Source of the DNA: Pseudomonadota bacterium
Lineage (GTDB): Bacteria; Pseudomonadota; Gammaproteobacteria; Steroidobacterales; Steroidobacteraceae
DNA length: 49,893 bases
Assembly (NCBI GenBank): GCA_021807675.1
Contig: JAKBCR010000009.1
Location: 1 to 49,893 of the forward strand
Direction: 5' to 3'
The position numbers were made by a program, and so were the translations under genes. Positions 43,600 to 49,893 of this stretch are shown piece by piece. Under the pieces are notes generated by a model. That model worked only from the letters and a program-made list of their open reading frames with translations. It did no database searches and had not been told where the DNA came from. Numbering within the stretch: the stretch's first letter is position 1; every line of letters starts with the position of its first letter.

Positions 43600-43645
43600 G
43601 CGCGCCACAGAATGGTCTCTGGCCAGAGACCATTCTGTGGCGCGC
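43600..43645. repeat. 46-bp perfect palindrome after the DUF3501 gene
   Basis: Two perfect 23-bp arms (43600-43622 and 43623-43645, starting GCGCGCCACAGAATGG) meet with no spacer. It begins 7 bp after the DUF3501 gene stop. A nearby hairpin (GACCGAG/CTCGGTC around GCAATTTATTGC, about 43557-43594) makes this gap strongly structured. It may act as a transcription end or mRNA-stabilising hairpin, or be a mobile palindromic unit. Confidence 0.75.
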
Positions 43646-43652
43646 CTCCAAT

Positions 43653-44237
43653 CTAATTCAAGTCCGCGACGAGTGCGGCTCTTGCGGGCTCGGGGATGGG
43701 ATCGACTGAATGGCGGTAGTTGTCGTGATCCACGCCGACGGCCAGCGCTGCTCCGCCCTTCAATGACGAGACCATGACGGGGGTGAGCTCGAAGCGCAGG
43801 AAGTGCACGGCAGAGGTTTTCTCCTCGTTCTCGCGTTCGAGGTCTTCGTCGGCGATCGCATACACCCGGTCCTGGCCGCGCACTTGAACCCAGCAGCGGT
43901 CCTCGAGGGCGATGAGCCGGGCGAGCTGGCGCTGGCGCTCGGCGGGGTCGGGGAACTCGATGAGGAGAGTGGCTTTCCAGTTGCTGCCGTCGGGAACGAG
44001 TGGGTTGTAGGCCTCGAGCTCGTCTTGGATGCCTTCGAGCTCGAAGATGCGCTCGGCGCGCAGCATTTCCTGAATCTGGTACTGCATGGTCAGCCGGTCC
44101 TCGAACGACCAGGTGACGTTGGGGCCGACCGCGAGCTTGCGATGGCGCTTGTGCTCCAGCACGCGGGCGCGGAAGGCGGAACGCTCGCGGGCGTAGTGCT
44201 CGAGGCTCATGAGATCGGCGGCGGTGAGCTTGTCCAT
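43653..44237 (-). CDS. DUF3501 family protein
   Basis: A 194-residue cytoplasmic protein without known catalytic motifs. Its N-terminus (LTAADLMSLEHYARERSAFRARVLEHKRHRKLAVGPNVT) and the segment WSFEDRLTMQYQIQEMLRAERIF are typical of DUF3501, a family found next to CCG-domain Fe-S proteins and rubrerythrins. The function is unknown; the association suggests a role in a peroxide or redox reaction with those partners. ATG at 44237 chosen; it begins 31 bp after the Fe-S gene's stop. Confidence 0.85.
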   Translation of the reverse strand: MDKLTAADLMSLEHYARERSAFRARVLEHKRHRKLAVGPNVTWSFEDRLTMQYQIQEMLRAERIFELEGIQDELEAYNPLVPDGSNWKATLLIEFPDPAERQRQLARLIALEDRCWVQVRGQDRVYAIADEDLERENEEKTSAVHFLRFELTPVMVSSLKGGAALAVGVDHDNYRHSVDPIPEPARAALVADLN

Positions 44238-44268
44238 GGCGCGATGCGAAAGCAATGAGGATGCCGGG

Positions 44269-45657
44269 TCAGATGCCGTAGGCGAGCCGCAGGAGCGAGA
44301 GCGGATGCTCGGGCCCGGACTCGAGACTGCCCTCCAGGCCACTCTGAATCTGCTCCCCGGCCATGGGGCAGTCGCTGGCGTAGTGCTGCGCGCCGGCGGA
44401 CTGGACCCGCTGGATGACGGGACGGCCGATCTTCATCGAGGCGGCGCGGAATTCCTTCTTCACGCCATAAGTGCCGTTGTGCCCCGAGCAGCGCTCGATG
44501 GGCTCGACGGTGGTGTCGGGGACCAGACGCAGCACGTCGCGGGTCTTGAGGCCGATGTTCTGAACCCGCAGATGACACGGGACGTGGTAGCTGATCTTGC
44601 CGAGCGCGCTCTTGAAGTCGGTGCGCAGGACGCCCGCGCGGTGACGGTGCATCAGGTACTCGAAGGGATCGAAGATGCGCCTGGCCACTCGCTGCACGTC
44701 CGCCTCGTGCGGGAACATGAGCGGCAGCTCCTGTTTGAACATCAGCACGCACGAGGGGATCGGGGCGACGATGTCGAGGCCCGAGTCTATCGCGCGAATG
44801 AGCTGCGGGATGTTGTACTCCTTGAGCCGTGCCACGGCCTCGAGATCGCCGAGCTCGAGCCGGGGCATGCCGCAGCAGCGCTCCTGCTCCAGGAGCGCCA
44901 CCGCGATCCCGTTGTGCTCGAAGACGGCGACGAGGTCCTCATTGATCTGCGGCTGATTGCGGTTGCCGTAGCACGTGGTGAAGAGCGCCACCTTGCCGGT
45001 GGTCTCCGGCGTCGAGACTGCATTGGCGCCATCCGCATCGCGCAGCCGTCCCAGGCGCTTGCGAGCGGTACGGGAATAGTACTTCGGTACGGGTGCTGTT
45101 GCGTCTACGCCGAGCGTCTTCTCCAATACGGCGCGGCCGGCACGGGAGCGGTTGACTGCGTTTACGACCTCCACGACCACCGGGATACCGGCGATCTTCC
45201 CGACCGCGTCGGTCGCGGCCAGGGCGCGATTGCGTAAACTGACACCTTCCTTGCGAGTGCGCACCGCCTTCGCACGCAGCATCAAATGCGGGAAGTCGAC
45301 GTTCCACGGATGCGGTGGCACGTAGGGGCACTTCGTCATGAAGCACATGTCGCAGAGATAGCAATGGTCGACGACCTGCCAGAAGACCTTCCTGTCGACC
45401 GACTCCACCTCGCCCGAAGCGGTGGCATCCACCGCATCGAACAATGTCGGAAAGGCGTTGCAAAGGCTGAAGCAGCGGCGGCAGCCGTGGCAGATCTCGA
45501 AGACGCGCTCCAACTCCTTGGTGAGCGCGGCCTCGTCATAGAAACCGGGATTCTGCCAGTCGAGCGGATGGCGCGTGGGAGCCTCGAGGCTGCCCTCGCG
45601 GCCCGCGGCGGGCTGCCGCGATTCCCCATCGCCGGATGAAGTGGGTGTAGAGCTCAT
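44269..45657 (-). CDS. CCG-domain Fe-S oxidoreductase (heterodisulfide reductase/GlpC-like)
   Basis: A 462-residue soluble protein. Two 4Fe-4S motifs lie near the N-terminus, CHGCRRCFSLC and CYLCDMCFMTKCP. The two cysteine-rich CCG regions follow: ERCCGMP complete, and ERCSGHNG where the second Cys of CCG is Ser. Such proteins pass electrons between iron-sulfur centres and disulfide or quinone partners. It lies between a rubrerythrin gene and a DUF3501 gene, a recurring trio. The partner and electron donor are unknown; peroxide reduction by the rubrerythrin is the simplest guess. Confidence 0.88.
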   Translation of the reverse strand: MSSTPTSSGDGESRQPAAGREGSLEAPTRHPLDWQNPGFYDEAALTKELERVFEICHGCRRCFSLCNAFPTLFDAVDATASGEVESVDRKVFWQVVDHCYLCDMCFMTKCPYVPPHPWNVDFPHLMLRAKAVRTRKEGVSLRNRALAATDAVGKIAGIPVVVEVVNAVNRSRAGRAVLEKTLGVDATAPVPKYYSRTARKRLGRLRDADGANAVSTPETTGKVALFTTCYGNRNQPQINEDLVAVFEHNGIAVALLEQERCCGMPRLELGDLEAVARLKEYNIPQLIRAIDSGLDIVAPIPSCVLMFKQELPLMFPHEADVQRVARRIFDPFEYLMHRHRAGVLRTDFKSALGKISYHVPCHLRVQNIGLKTRDVLRLVPDTTVEPIERCSGHNGTYGVKKEFRAASMKIGRPVIQRVQSAGAQHYASDCPMAGEQIQSGLEGSLESGPEHPLSLLRLAYGI

Positions 45658-45730
45658 GGAGCAAAGGCCGTCAGCGCGGTTGCGTACCTGTTCTCGGTTC
45701 CCGTCGAGCGGCGGTACGATCCTGCAGAGC

Positions 45731-45915
45731 AGGCACAGGGAGGTGCCCGCCGCCGCGGGCGGCGAGCGGCGAGCAAAAAGTCACACCTTTTGCTCGCCGC
45801 CGCGCTGGGCCGGGCAGGGTGCGACGCAGGCGTCGCACGGGTGGCTACGGATGGCCACCCCGGAGCTTTGCGCGTAGCAGGGACTGCGCAGCGCAAAGCC
45901 CGGATCCAGCGCTTC
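45731..45915 (-). repeat. Family-1 structured repeat, copy D (full, after rubrerythrin)
   Basis: The most complete copy. In the rubrerythrin sense it starts GAAGCGCTGGATCC 3 nt after the TAG. Inside a closing stem GCGCTGGATCCGGGC/GCCCGGCCCAGCGC are three hairpins: GCTTTGCGC/GCGCAAAGC, GGGTGGC/GCCACCC and GTGCGACGC/GCGTCGCAC. Downstream modules are GGCGAGCAAAAG/CTTTTTGCTCGCC and GGGCAC/GTGCC. It fills most of the rubrerythrin to Fe-S protein gap. Confidence 0.88.
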
Positions 45916-45918
45916 AAA

Positions 45919-46332
45919 CTAGACCCCTTCGAGAGCCTTCTGGAAGCGATTGGCGTGCGAGCGCTCCGCCTTGGCCAGGGTCTCGAACCAGTCGGCGATC
46001 TCACCGAAGCCTTCGTCGCGCGCCTGCTTCGCCATCCCCGGATACATGTCCGTGTACTCGTGGGTCTCGCCGGCGATGGCCGCCTTGAGATTGAGCTTCG
46101 TATCACCGATCGGCAGTCCGGTGGCCGGGTCGCCTACCGCCTCGAGATACTCGAGGTGGCCATGCGCGTGACCAGTCTCACCTTCCGCTGTCGAGCGGAA
46201 AACGGCCGACACGTCGTTGAATCCCTCCACGTCCGCTTTGGCTGCGAAATAAAGATATCGGCGGTTCGCCTGAGACTCGCCCGCAAACGCGTCTTTCAGG
46301 TTTTTCTCGGTCTTGCTGCCTTTGAGGTTCAT
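45919..46332 (-). CDS. Rubrerythrin (erythrin type, no rubredoxin domain)
   Basis: A 137-residue four-helix di-iron protein. Glutamate ligands are in [35 protein letters not shown] and [10 protein letters not shown], including the ExxH pairs. The C-terminal rubredoxin domain of classical rubrerythrin is absent, so electrons must come from a partner, plausibly the adjacent Fe-S protein. Family members reduce hydrogen peroxide. ATG at 46332 has AGGAGA 8 bp upstream. The gene has its own promoter and a palindrome just before the ribosome site. Confidence 0.92.
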   Translation of the reverse strand: MNLKGSKTEKNLKDAFAGESQANRRYLYFAAKADVEGFNDVSAVFRSTAEGETGHAHGHLEYLEAVGDPATGLPIGDTKLNLKAAIAGETHEYTDMYPGMAKQARDEGFGEIADWFETLAKAERSHANRFQKALEGV

Positions 46333-46348
46333 GCCACTGTCTCCTATC

Positions 46349-46363
46349 TTAGACTGGGTCTAA
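46349..46363. promoter_or_regulatory. Putative operator of the rubrerythrin gene
   Basis: TTAGAC-TGG-GTCTAA is a perfect 6-bp inverted repeat centred 24 bp upstream of the start codon and downstream of the predicted transcription start, a typical repressor position. The regulator cannot be named from this sequence; a redox or iron sensor would fit the gene. Confidence 0.5.
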
Positions 46364-46374
46364 CGAGGGGAGCG

Positions 46375-46403
46375 ACTGTAAGCCCGAAGTGCCGGCCCGT
46401 CAA
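46375..46403 (-). promoter_or_regulatory. Rubrerythrin promoter
   Basis: On the minus strand, TTGACG (-35, 46398-46403) and TACAGT (-10, 46375-46380) are 17 bp apart, followed by the operator-like palindrome and a good ribosome site. It is back to back with the xseB promoter, 5 bp between the two -35 boxes. Confidence 0.55.
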
Positions 46404-46408
46404 TCGCG

Positions 46409-46436
46409 TTGACCACCCCTTGTGTTCATGTATAGG
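46409..46436 (+). promoter_or_regulatory. Candidate xseB-dxs promoter
   Basis: TTGACC (-35, 46409-46414) and TATAGG (-10, 46431-46436) are 16 bp apart. The leader of about 120 nt to xseB contains small hairpins (GGCG/CGCC near 46450, CCGGGC/GCCCGG near 46495). Confidence 0.45.
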
Positions 46437-46564
46437 CTCCCTCCCCGGCGCGTAGCGCCGCCACGCGGGCGAGCGCCTGGACACCCTGTCCGGGCTGGAA
46501 GCCCGGCCGCCACGGGGGCCAGTGGCAGGACCTGTTTTCGAATGTGGAGACCTGCGCGCAGCTC

Positions 46565-46822
46565 ATGAATAGCACACCCGACTTCGAGCAGGCGCTCGCG
46601 GAGCTCGAGGCGCTGGTCACGCGGCTCGAGCGAGGCGACCTGCCGCTCGAGGAGGCATTGAAGACTTTCGAGCGGGGAGTAGAGCTCACGCGGCACTGCC
46701 AGGGCTCGCTCAAAGCCGCGCAGCAGCGCGTGGAGATCTTGCTGAAACGCAATGGCCAACCGGAGACGGAGCCGTTCAGCGCCTCTGAGTCCCAGGACGC
46801 AGGCGCATCGACTCGAGAATGA
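46565..46822 (+). CDS. xseB: Exodeoxyribonuclease VII small subunit
   Basis: An 85-residue helical protein, [40 protein letters not shown], the hallmark of XseB. It binds several-to-one to XseA (not in this window) for single-strand DNA degradation. ATG at 46565 gives the usual length; a GTG lies at 46544. The family's common xseB-ispA-dxs order is altered because ispA is missing between it and dxs. Confidence 0.93.
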   Translation: MNSTPDFEQALAELEALVTRLERGDLPLEEALKTFERGVELTRHCQGSLKAAQQRVEILLKRNGQPETEPFSASESQDAGASTRE

Positions 46823-46929
46823 GGAGCGAGACCCAGGAAATGCCGGGTCATGATCGCCAAGGTACTGTTGCAGTATCGCAACAAGAGAAACCAAGAGCGC
46901 CCCTGCGCGTCGTGTAAACTGTCGTCCCG

Positions 46930-48834
46930 ATGACTTCCCCGCCCAAAGCTTACCCGCTGCTCGACGCGATCGAGTCACCCGCCGACCTGCGACAAATGCC
47001 TGTGGCGAAATTGCCGGAGGTGGCGCAGGAGCTACGCGAGTTCCTGATCCACACGGTGGCCACACGCGGCGGGCATTTCGCCGCCGGACTGGGTGCGGTG
47101 GAGCTGGCCGTAGCCCTGCATTACGTCTTCGATACGCCGCGTGACCGGCTGGTCTGGGATGTGGGCCACCAGGCATATCCGCACAAGGTGCTGACGGGAC
47201 GGCGGGACCGGCTGCACACCATCAAGCAGCCCGGCGGCCTCGCCCCTTTCCCGGCACGCACGGAGAGCGAATACGACACTTTCGGCGTCGGCCATTCCAG
47301 CACCTCGATCAGCGCCGCCCTCGGCATGGCGGTTGCCAATGCCCGGCTCGGTGAGTCGCGCCGCGCCGTCGCCGTGATCGGCGACGGTGCGATGACCGCC
47401 GGCATGGCGTTCGAGGCGCTGAATCACGCCGGCTCGCTTCCCGCCGATGTCCTGGTCATCCTCAACGACAACGACATGTCGATCTCCGAGAACGTCGGCG
47501 CATTGTCCAATTATTTCGCCGCCGCCCTGTCGGGGCGTGTGTACAGACACCTGCGCGAAGGCGGCAAGAAGGTGCTGAAGCCGATCCCGCCGATATGGGA
47601 GCTCGCGCGCCGCTCCGAGGAGCATCTAAAGGGCATGGTGCTCCCCGGAACGCTCTTCGAGGAGCTTGGCTTCAATTACATCGGGCCCATGGATGGCCAT
47701 GACGTTCGCGCCCTGGTCAGCACGCTGCGCAACGTGAAGAAGCTGCGCGGCCCGCAATTCCTGCACGTGGTCACGCGCAAGGGCAAGGGTTATGCGCCCG
47801 CGGAGGCCGACCCGATCAAGTGGCACGGACCGGGCCCCTTCGACCCGGTGAGCGGTACGATTTTCAAGGAGGCCGCCTCGGGCCCTTCCTACTCGCAGAT
47901 CTTCGGCCAGTGGCTCTGCGACATCGCCGAGCGCGACCCGAAAATCATCGGCATCACCCCCGCCATGCGCGAGGGCTCGGGCCTCGTGGAGTTCTCCAAG
48001 CGCTTCCCCGATCGCTACTTCGACGTCGCCATCGCGGAGCAGCATGCCGTCACCTTCGCCGCGGGACTCGCCACCGAGGGCCTCAGGCCCGTAGTGGCCA
48101 TCTACTCAACCTTCCTGCAGCGCGCCTACGATCAGCTCATCCACGACGTCGCTCTGCAGAACCTTCCGGTGCTGTTCGCGGTCGACCGCGCGGGCCTCGT
48201 GGGCAGTGACGGCGCCACTCATCAGGGCAGCTACGATCTCTCTTATCTGCGCTGCATTCCCAACCTCGTCATCATGGCCCCGAGCGACGAGAACGAATGC
48301 CGGCAGATGCTCTACACCGGCACCACGCTCTCCGGCCCCAGTGTCGTGCGCTATCCGCGCGGCACCGGACCCGGCGTGCCGCTCGAGAAGTCCTTCACAG
48401 CCGTCCCGATCGGCCGCGCGCTCATCAAGCGCGAAGGCCGCTGCGGGCTCGCCCTCCTCGCCTTCGGCCCGATGCTGGAGCCCGCCACCTGGATCGCCGA
48501 GCGCCTGGATGCCACTCTCATCAACATGCGCTTCGTCAAGCCCCTCGATGAGGCGTTGATCCTGGATCTCGCCGGACGCCACCGCGCCTTCATCACCCTC
48601 GAGGAGAACGCCGTCCAGGGGGGTGCCGGCTCCGCCGTCGCCGAGCTCCTCGCCGCCGAGGGAGTCGCCCTCCCGCTCCTGCAGATCGGGATCCCCGACC
48701 GCTTCATCGAGCACGGCTCGCGCAACTCCTGCCTGGCAGCCGCCGGCCTCGATGCCGAGAGTCTCGGCGCCACGGTCGAGCGCTGGTGGTCCCTGCAGCC
48801 TCACGACCGGATCCGGTCCGTTGGCAGCGCCTGA
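46930..48834 (+). CDS. dxs: 1-deoxy-D-xylulose-5-phosphate synthase
   Basis: ThDP-dependent first enzyme of the MEP isoprenoid pathway, 634 residues. The cofactor motif runs from [19 protein letters not shown] to [24 protein letters not shown] holds an active-site His; and the pyrimidine-binding domain shows [14 protein letters not shown] and [16 protein letters not shown]. It begins 107 bp after xseB. A dyad TGTTGC-AGTATC-GCAACA (46866-46883) lies in that gap. Its isoprenoid product would be used by an IspA encoded elsewhere. Confidence 0.96.
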   Translation: MTSPPKAYPLLDAIESPADLRQMPVAKLPEVAQELREFLIHTVATRGGHFAAGLGAVELAVALHYVFDTPRDRLVWDVGHQAYPHKVLTGRRDRLHTIKQPGGLAPFPARTESEYDTFGVGHSSTSISAALGMAVANARLGESRRAVAVIGDGAMTAGMAFEALNHAGSLPADVLVILNDNDMSISENVGALSNYFAAALSGRVYRHLREGGKKVLKPIPPIWELARRSEEHLKGMVLPGTLFEELGFNYIGPMDGHDVRALVSTLRNVKKLRGPQFLHVVTRKGKGYAPAEADPIKWHGPGPFDPVSGTIFKEAASGPSYSQIFGQWLCDIAERDPKIIGITPAMREGSGLVEFSKRFPDRYFDVAIAEQHAVTFAAGLATEGLRPVVAIYSTFLQRAYDQLIHDVALQNLPVLFAVDRAGLVGSDGATHQGSYDLSYLRCIPNLVIMAPSDENECRQMLYTGTTLSGPSVVRYPRGTGPGVPLEKSFTAVPIGRALIKREGRCGLALLAFGPMLEPATWIAERLDATLINMRFVKPLDEALILDLAGRHRAFITLEENAVQGGAGSAVAELLAAEGVALPLLQIGIPDRFIEHGSRNSCLAAAGLDAESLGATVERWWSLQPHDRIRSVGSA

Positions 48835-48871
48835 AGGCTTGAAAAGACCACCTTCTGGCCGGATCTAGGGA

Positions 48872-48889
48872 TATATCTCGATAGATATA
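48872..48889. promoter_or_regulatory. Palindromic site upstream of folE2
   Basis: TATATCT-CGAT-AGATATA is a perfect 18-bp dyad in an otherwise GC-rich gap, 34 bp before the folE2 ATG. The AT-rich core could also be part of a promoter. Shape and composition resemble operators of small winged-helix repressors, but the regulator is unknown. Confidence 0.55.
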
Positions 48890-48923
48890 GGTGCGGCGCG
48901 CGCGGATCCGGTAGGCTTCGTCC

Positions 48924-49760
48924 ATGACTCCACCCCCCGCCAACGTCAAGCTCGCGCGAGCCACCCTGGCCGAAGTCGAGGATGTCCAGGGCCGCGCCGA
49001 TACCCGCCGGCTGCCCATCAATCGTGTCGGCGTCAAGGACATCAGTCATCCCGTGCGCGTGAAGGACCGCTCCGCCGGCGAGCAGCACACCATCGCCACC
49101 TTCAACATGTACGTCAGCCTGCCGCACAACTTCAAAGGCACGCACATGTCCCGCTTCGTCGAGATCCTGCAGACCGAGCGCGAGATCTCCGTCGAGTCCT
49201 TCCGCGGGATGCTGGCGACCATGACCGACCGTCTCGAGGCCGACACCGGCCACATCGAGATGAGCTTCCCGTTCTTCGTGATGAAGCGCGCACCGGTCTC
49301 CGGCGTGGAGAGCCTGATGGACTATCGCGCCAGCCTCATTGGCGAGCGCCGCAACGGCCACACCGACATGTGGGTGAAGGTGGTGGTCCCCGCGACCAGC
49401 CTCTGCCCGTGCTCCAAGCGCATCTCCGCCTATGGCGCGCACAACCAGCGCTCGCACGTGACCATCACCGCGCGACTGCGCCACCACATCTGGATCGAGG
49501 AGCTCATCGAGATCGCCGAGAGCGAGGCCTCATGCGAGCTCTACGGGATCCTGAAGCGTCCCGACGAGAAGTACGTTACCGAGCGCGCCTACGACAACCC
49601 GAAGTTCGTCGAGGACATGGTGCGGGACGTCGCCACCCGGCTCAACGCGGACGATCGGATCGCGGCATACGTGGTGGAATCGGAAAACTTCGAGTCCATT
49701 CACAACCATTCAGCGTACGCGCTCATCGAGCGGGACAAGGACGCCGACAAGCCGTTCTAG
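48924..49760 (+). CDS. folE2: GTP cyclohydrolase FolE2 (type IB)
   Basis: A 278-residue enzyme of the GCYH-IB family that converts GTP to dihydroneopterin triphosphate, first step of folate synthesis. The family motifs are [13 protein letters not shown] at the N-terminus, [21 protein letters not shown] with the active-site Cys, and [14 protein letters not shown] at the C-terminus. Unlike zinc-dependent FolE it can use other metals, and in some bacteria it is induced under zinc limitation. It follows dxs by 89 bp, with a palindrome between them. Confidence 0.95.
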   Translation: MTPPPANVKLARATLAEVEDVQGRADTRRLPINRVGVKDISHPVRVKDRSAGEQHTIATFNMYVSLPHNFKGTHMSRFVEILQTEREISVESFRGMLATMTDRLEADTGHIEMSFPFFVMKRAPVSGVESLMDYRASLIGERRNGHTDMWVKVVVPATSLCPCSKRISAYGAHNQRSHVTITARLRHHIWIEELIEIAESEASCELYGILKRPDEKYVTERAYDNPKFVEDMVRDVATRLNADDRIAAYVVESENFESIHNHSAYALIERDKDADKPF

Positions 49761-49763
49761 TAT

Positions 49764-49893
49764 GAAGCGCCGGATCCGGGCATTGCGCTGCGCAGTCCCT
49801 GCTCCGCGCAAGCCCGGGGTGTCCCTCCATGGCCACCCGTGCGACGCATGCGTCGCACCCTGCCCGGCCCAGCGCCGTTGCGGCAAAAAGCGC
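49764..49893 (+). repeat. Family-1 structured repeat, copy E (after folE2, cut by window end)
   Basis: Starts GAAGCGCCGGATCCGGGC 3 nt after the folE2 TAG and closes with GCCCGGCCCAGCGC (49862-49875). The inner GCGACGCATGCGTCGC palindrome is perfect. The GCAAAAAGCGC at the edge is the start of the next module. It is on the plus strand, the opposite of copies A-D, because folE2 is a plus-strand gene. Confidence 0.85.

Noticed and set aside
46400-46543. Possible coding remnant upstream of xseB
   Set aside because: Frames on either strand give only short Arg/Gly/Pro-rich translations; the segment is better explained as promoter and hairpin-containing leader.
49764-49893. Possible end of an insertion sequence at the window edge
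   Set aside because: It matches the non-coding family-1 repeat already seen four times; no transposase frame or target duplication is visible.

Overview
The window is a high-GC chromosomal segment from a gammaproteobacterium. The evidence is gene order: purF-cvpA-SPOR-folC-accD-truA-fimV, cysS beside ppi-lpxH, aroC-prmB, parE-parC, xseB-dxs and psd-epmA-efp-epmB all follow gammaproteobacterial arrangements. FimV plus a FimX-like c-di-GMP receptor point to a type IV pilus-bearing lineage near Xanthomonadales, Nevskiales or Steroidobacterales. That placement is inference. No phage, transposase, plasmid or CRISPR gene is visible; this is core genome with a few accessory genes.

Layout. 1-570: tRNA-Arg/His/Lys operon read leftward from a strong promoter with a GC-rich discriminator. 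557-2841: CYTH-CHAD polyphosphate-type protein and SixA phosphatase. 3023-6533: MarR regulator and EmrAB-type efflux pump with two copies of one palindromic operator-like block. 6670-10620: tRNA-Pro, folD, cysS, gltX. 10721-12510: cyclophilin and lpxH. 12511-15339: response regulator, histidine kinase and Spy/CpxP-like periplasmic protein. 15689-18421: glycerate kinase, Ser/Thr kinase and MiaE. 18802-27710: a long leftward housekeeping cluster from fimV to purF. 28036-30126: prmB and aroC. 30296-34807: SCO1-like protein, psd and the complete EF-P beta-lysylation set. 34888-36936: FimX-like protein. 37029-43458: parE, parC and a secreted hydrolase coupled to parC. 43653-46332: rubrerythrin, a CCG-domain Fe-S protein and a DUF3501 protein. 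46565-49760: xseB, dxs, folE2.

The most unusual content lies between genes. Five copies of a modular structured repeat (family 1) sit 3' of genes, all in the same orientation relative to the upstream gene. In three of them the element starts exactly three bases after the stop codon of purF, the rubrerythrin gene or folE2. Full copies fold on paper as a closing stem around three hairpins; the two short copies keep only the closing stem. A second family has two copies (after sixA and directly after the aroC stop) with paired base changes that preserve both stems. There are also a 103-bp element with 16-bp terminal inverted repeats between parE and parC, a spacerless 46-bp perfect palindrome after the DUF3501 gene, and an accD stop codon in the loop of a 12-bp hairpin. 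Together these suggest a genome with an elaborate, possibly undescribed system of structured 3'-UTR or mobile palindromic elements. Their function cannot be settled from sequence alone.
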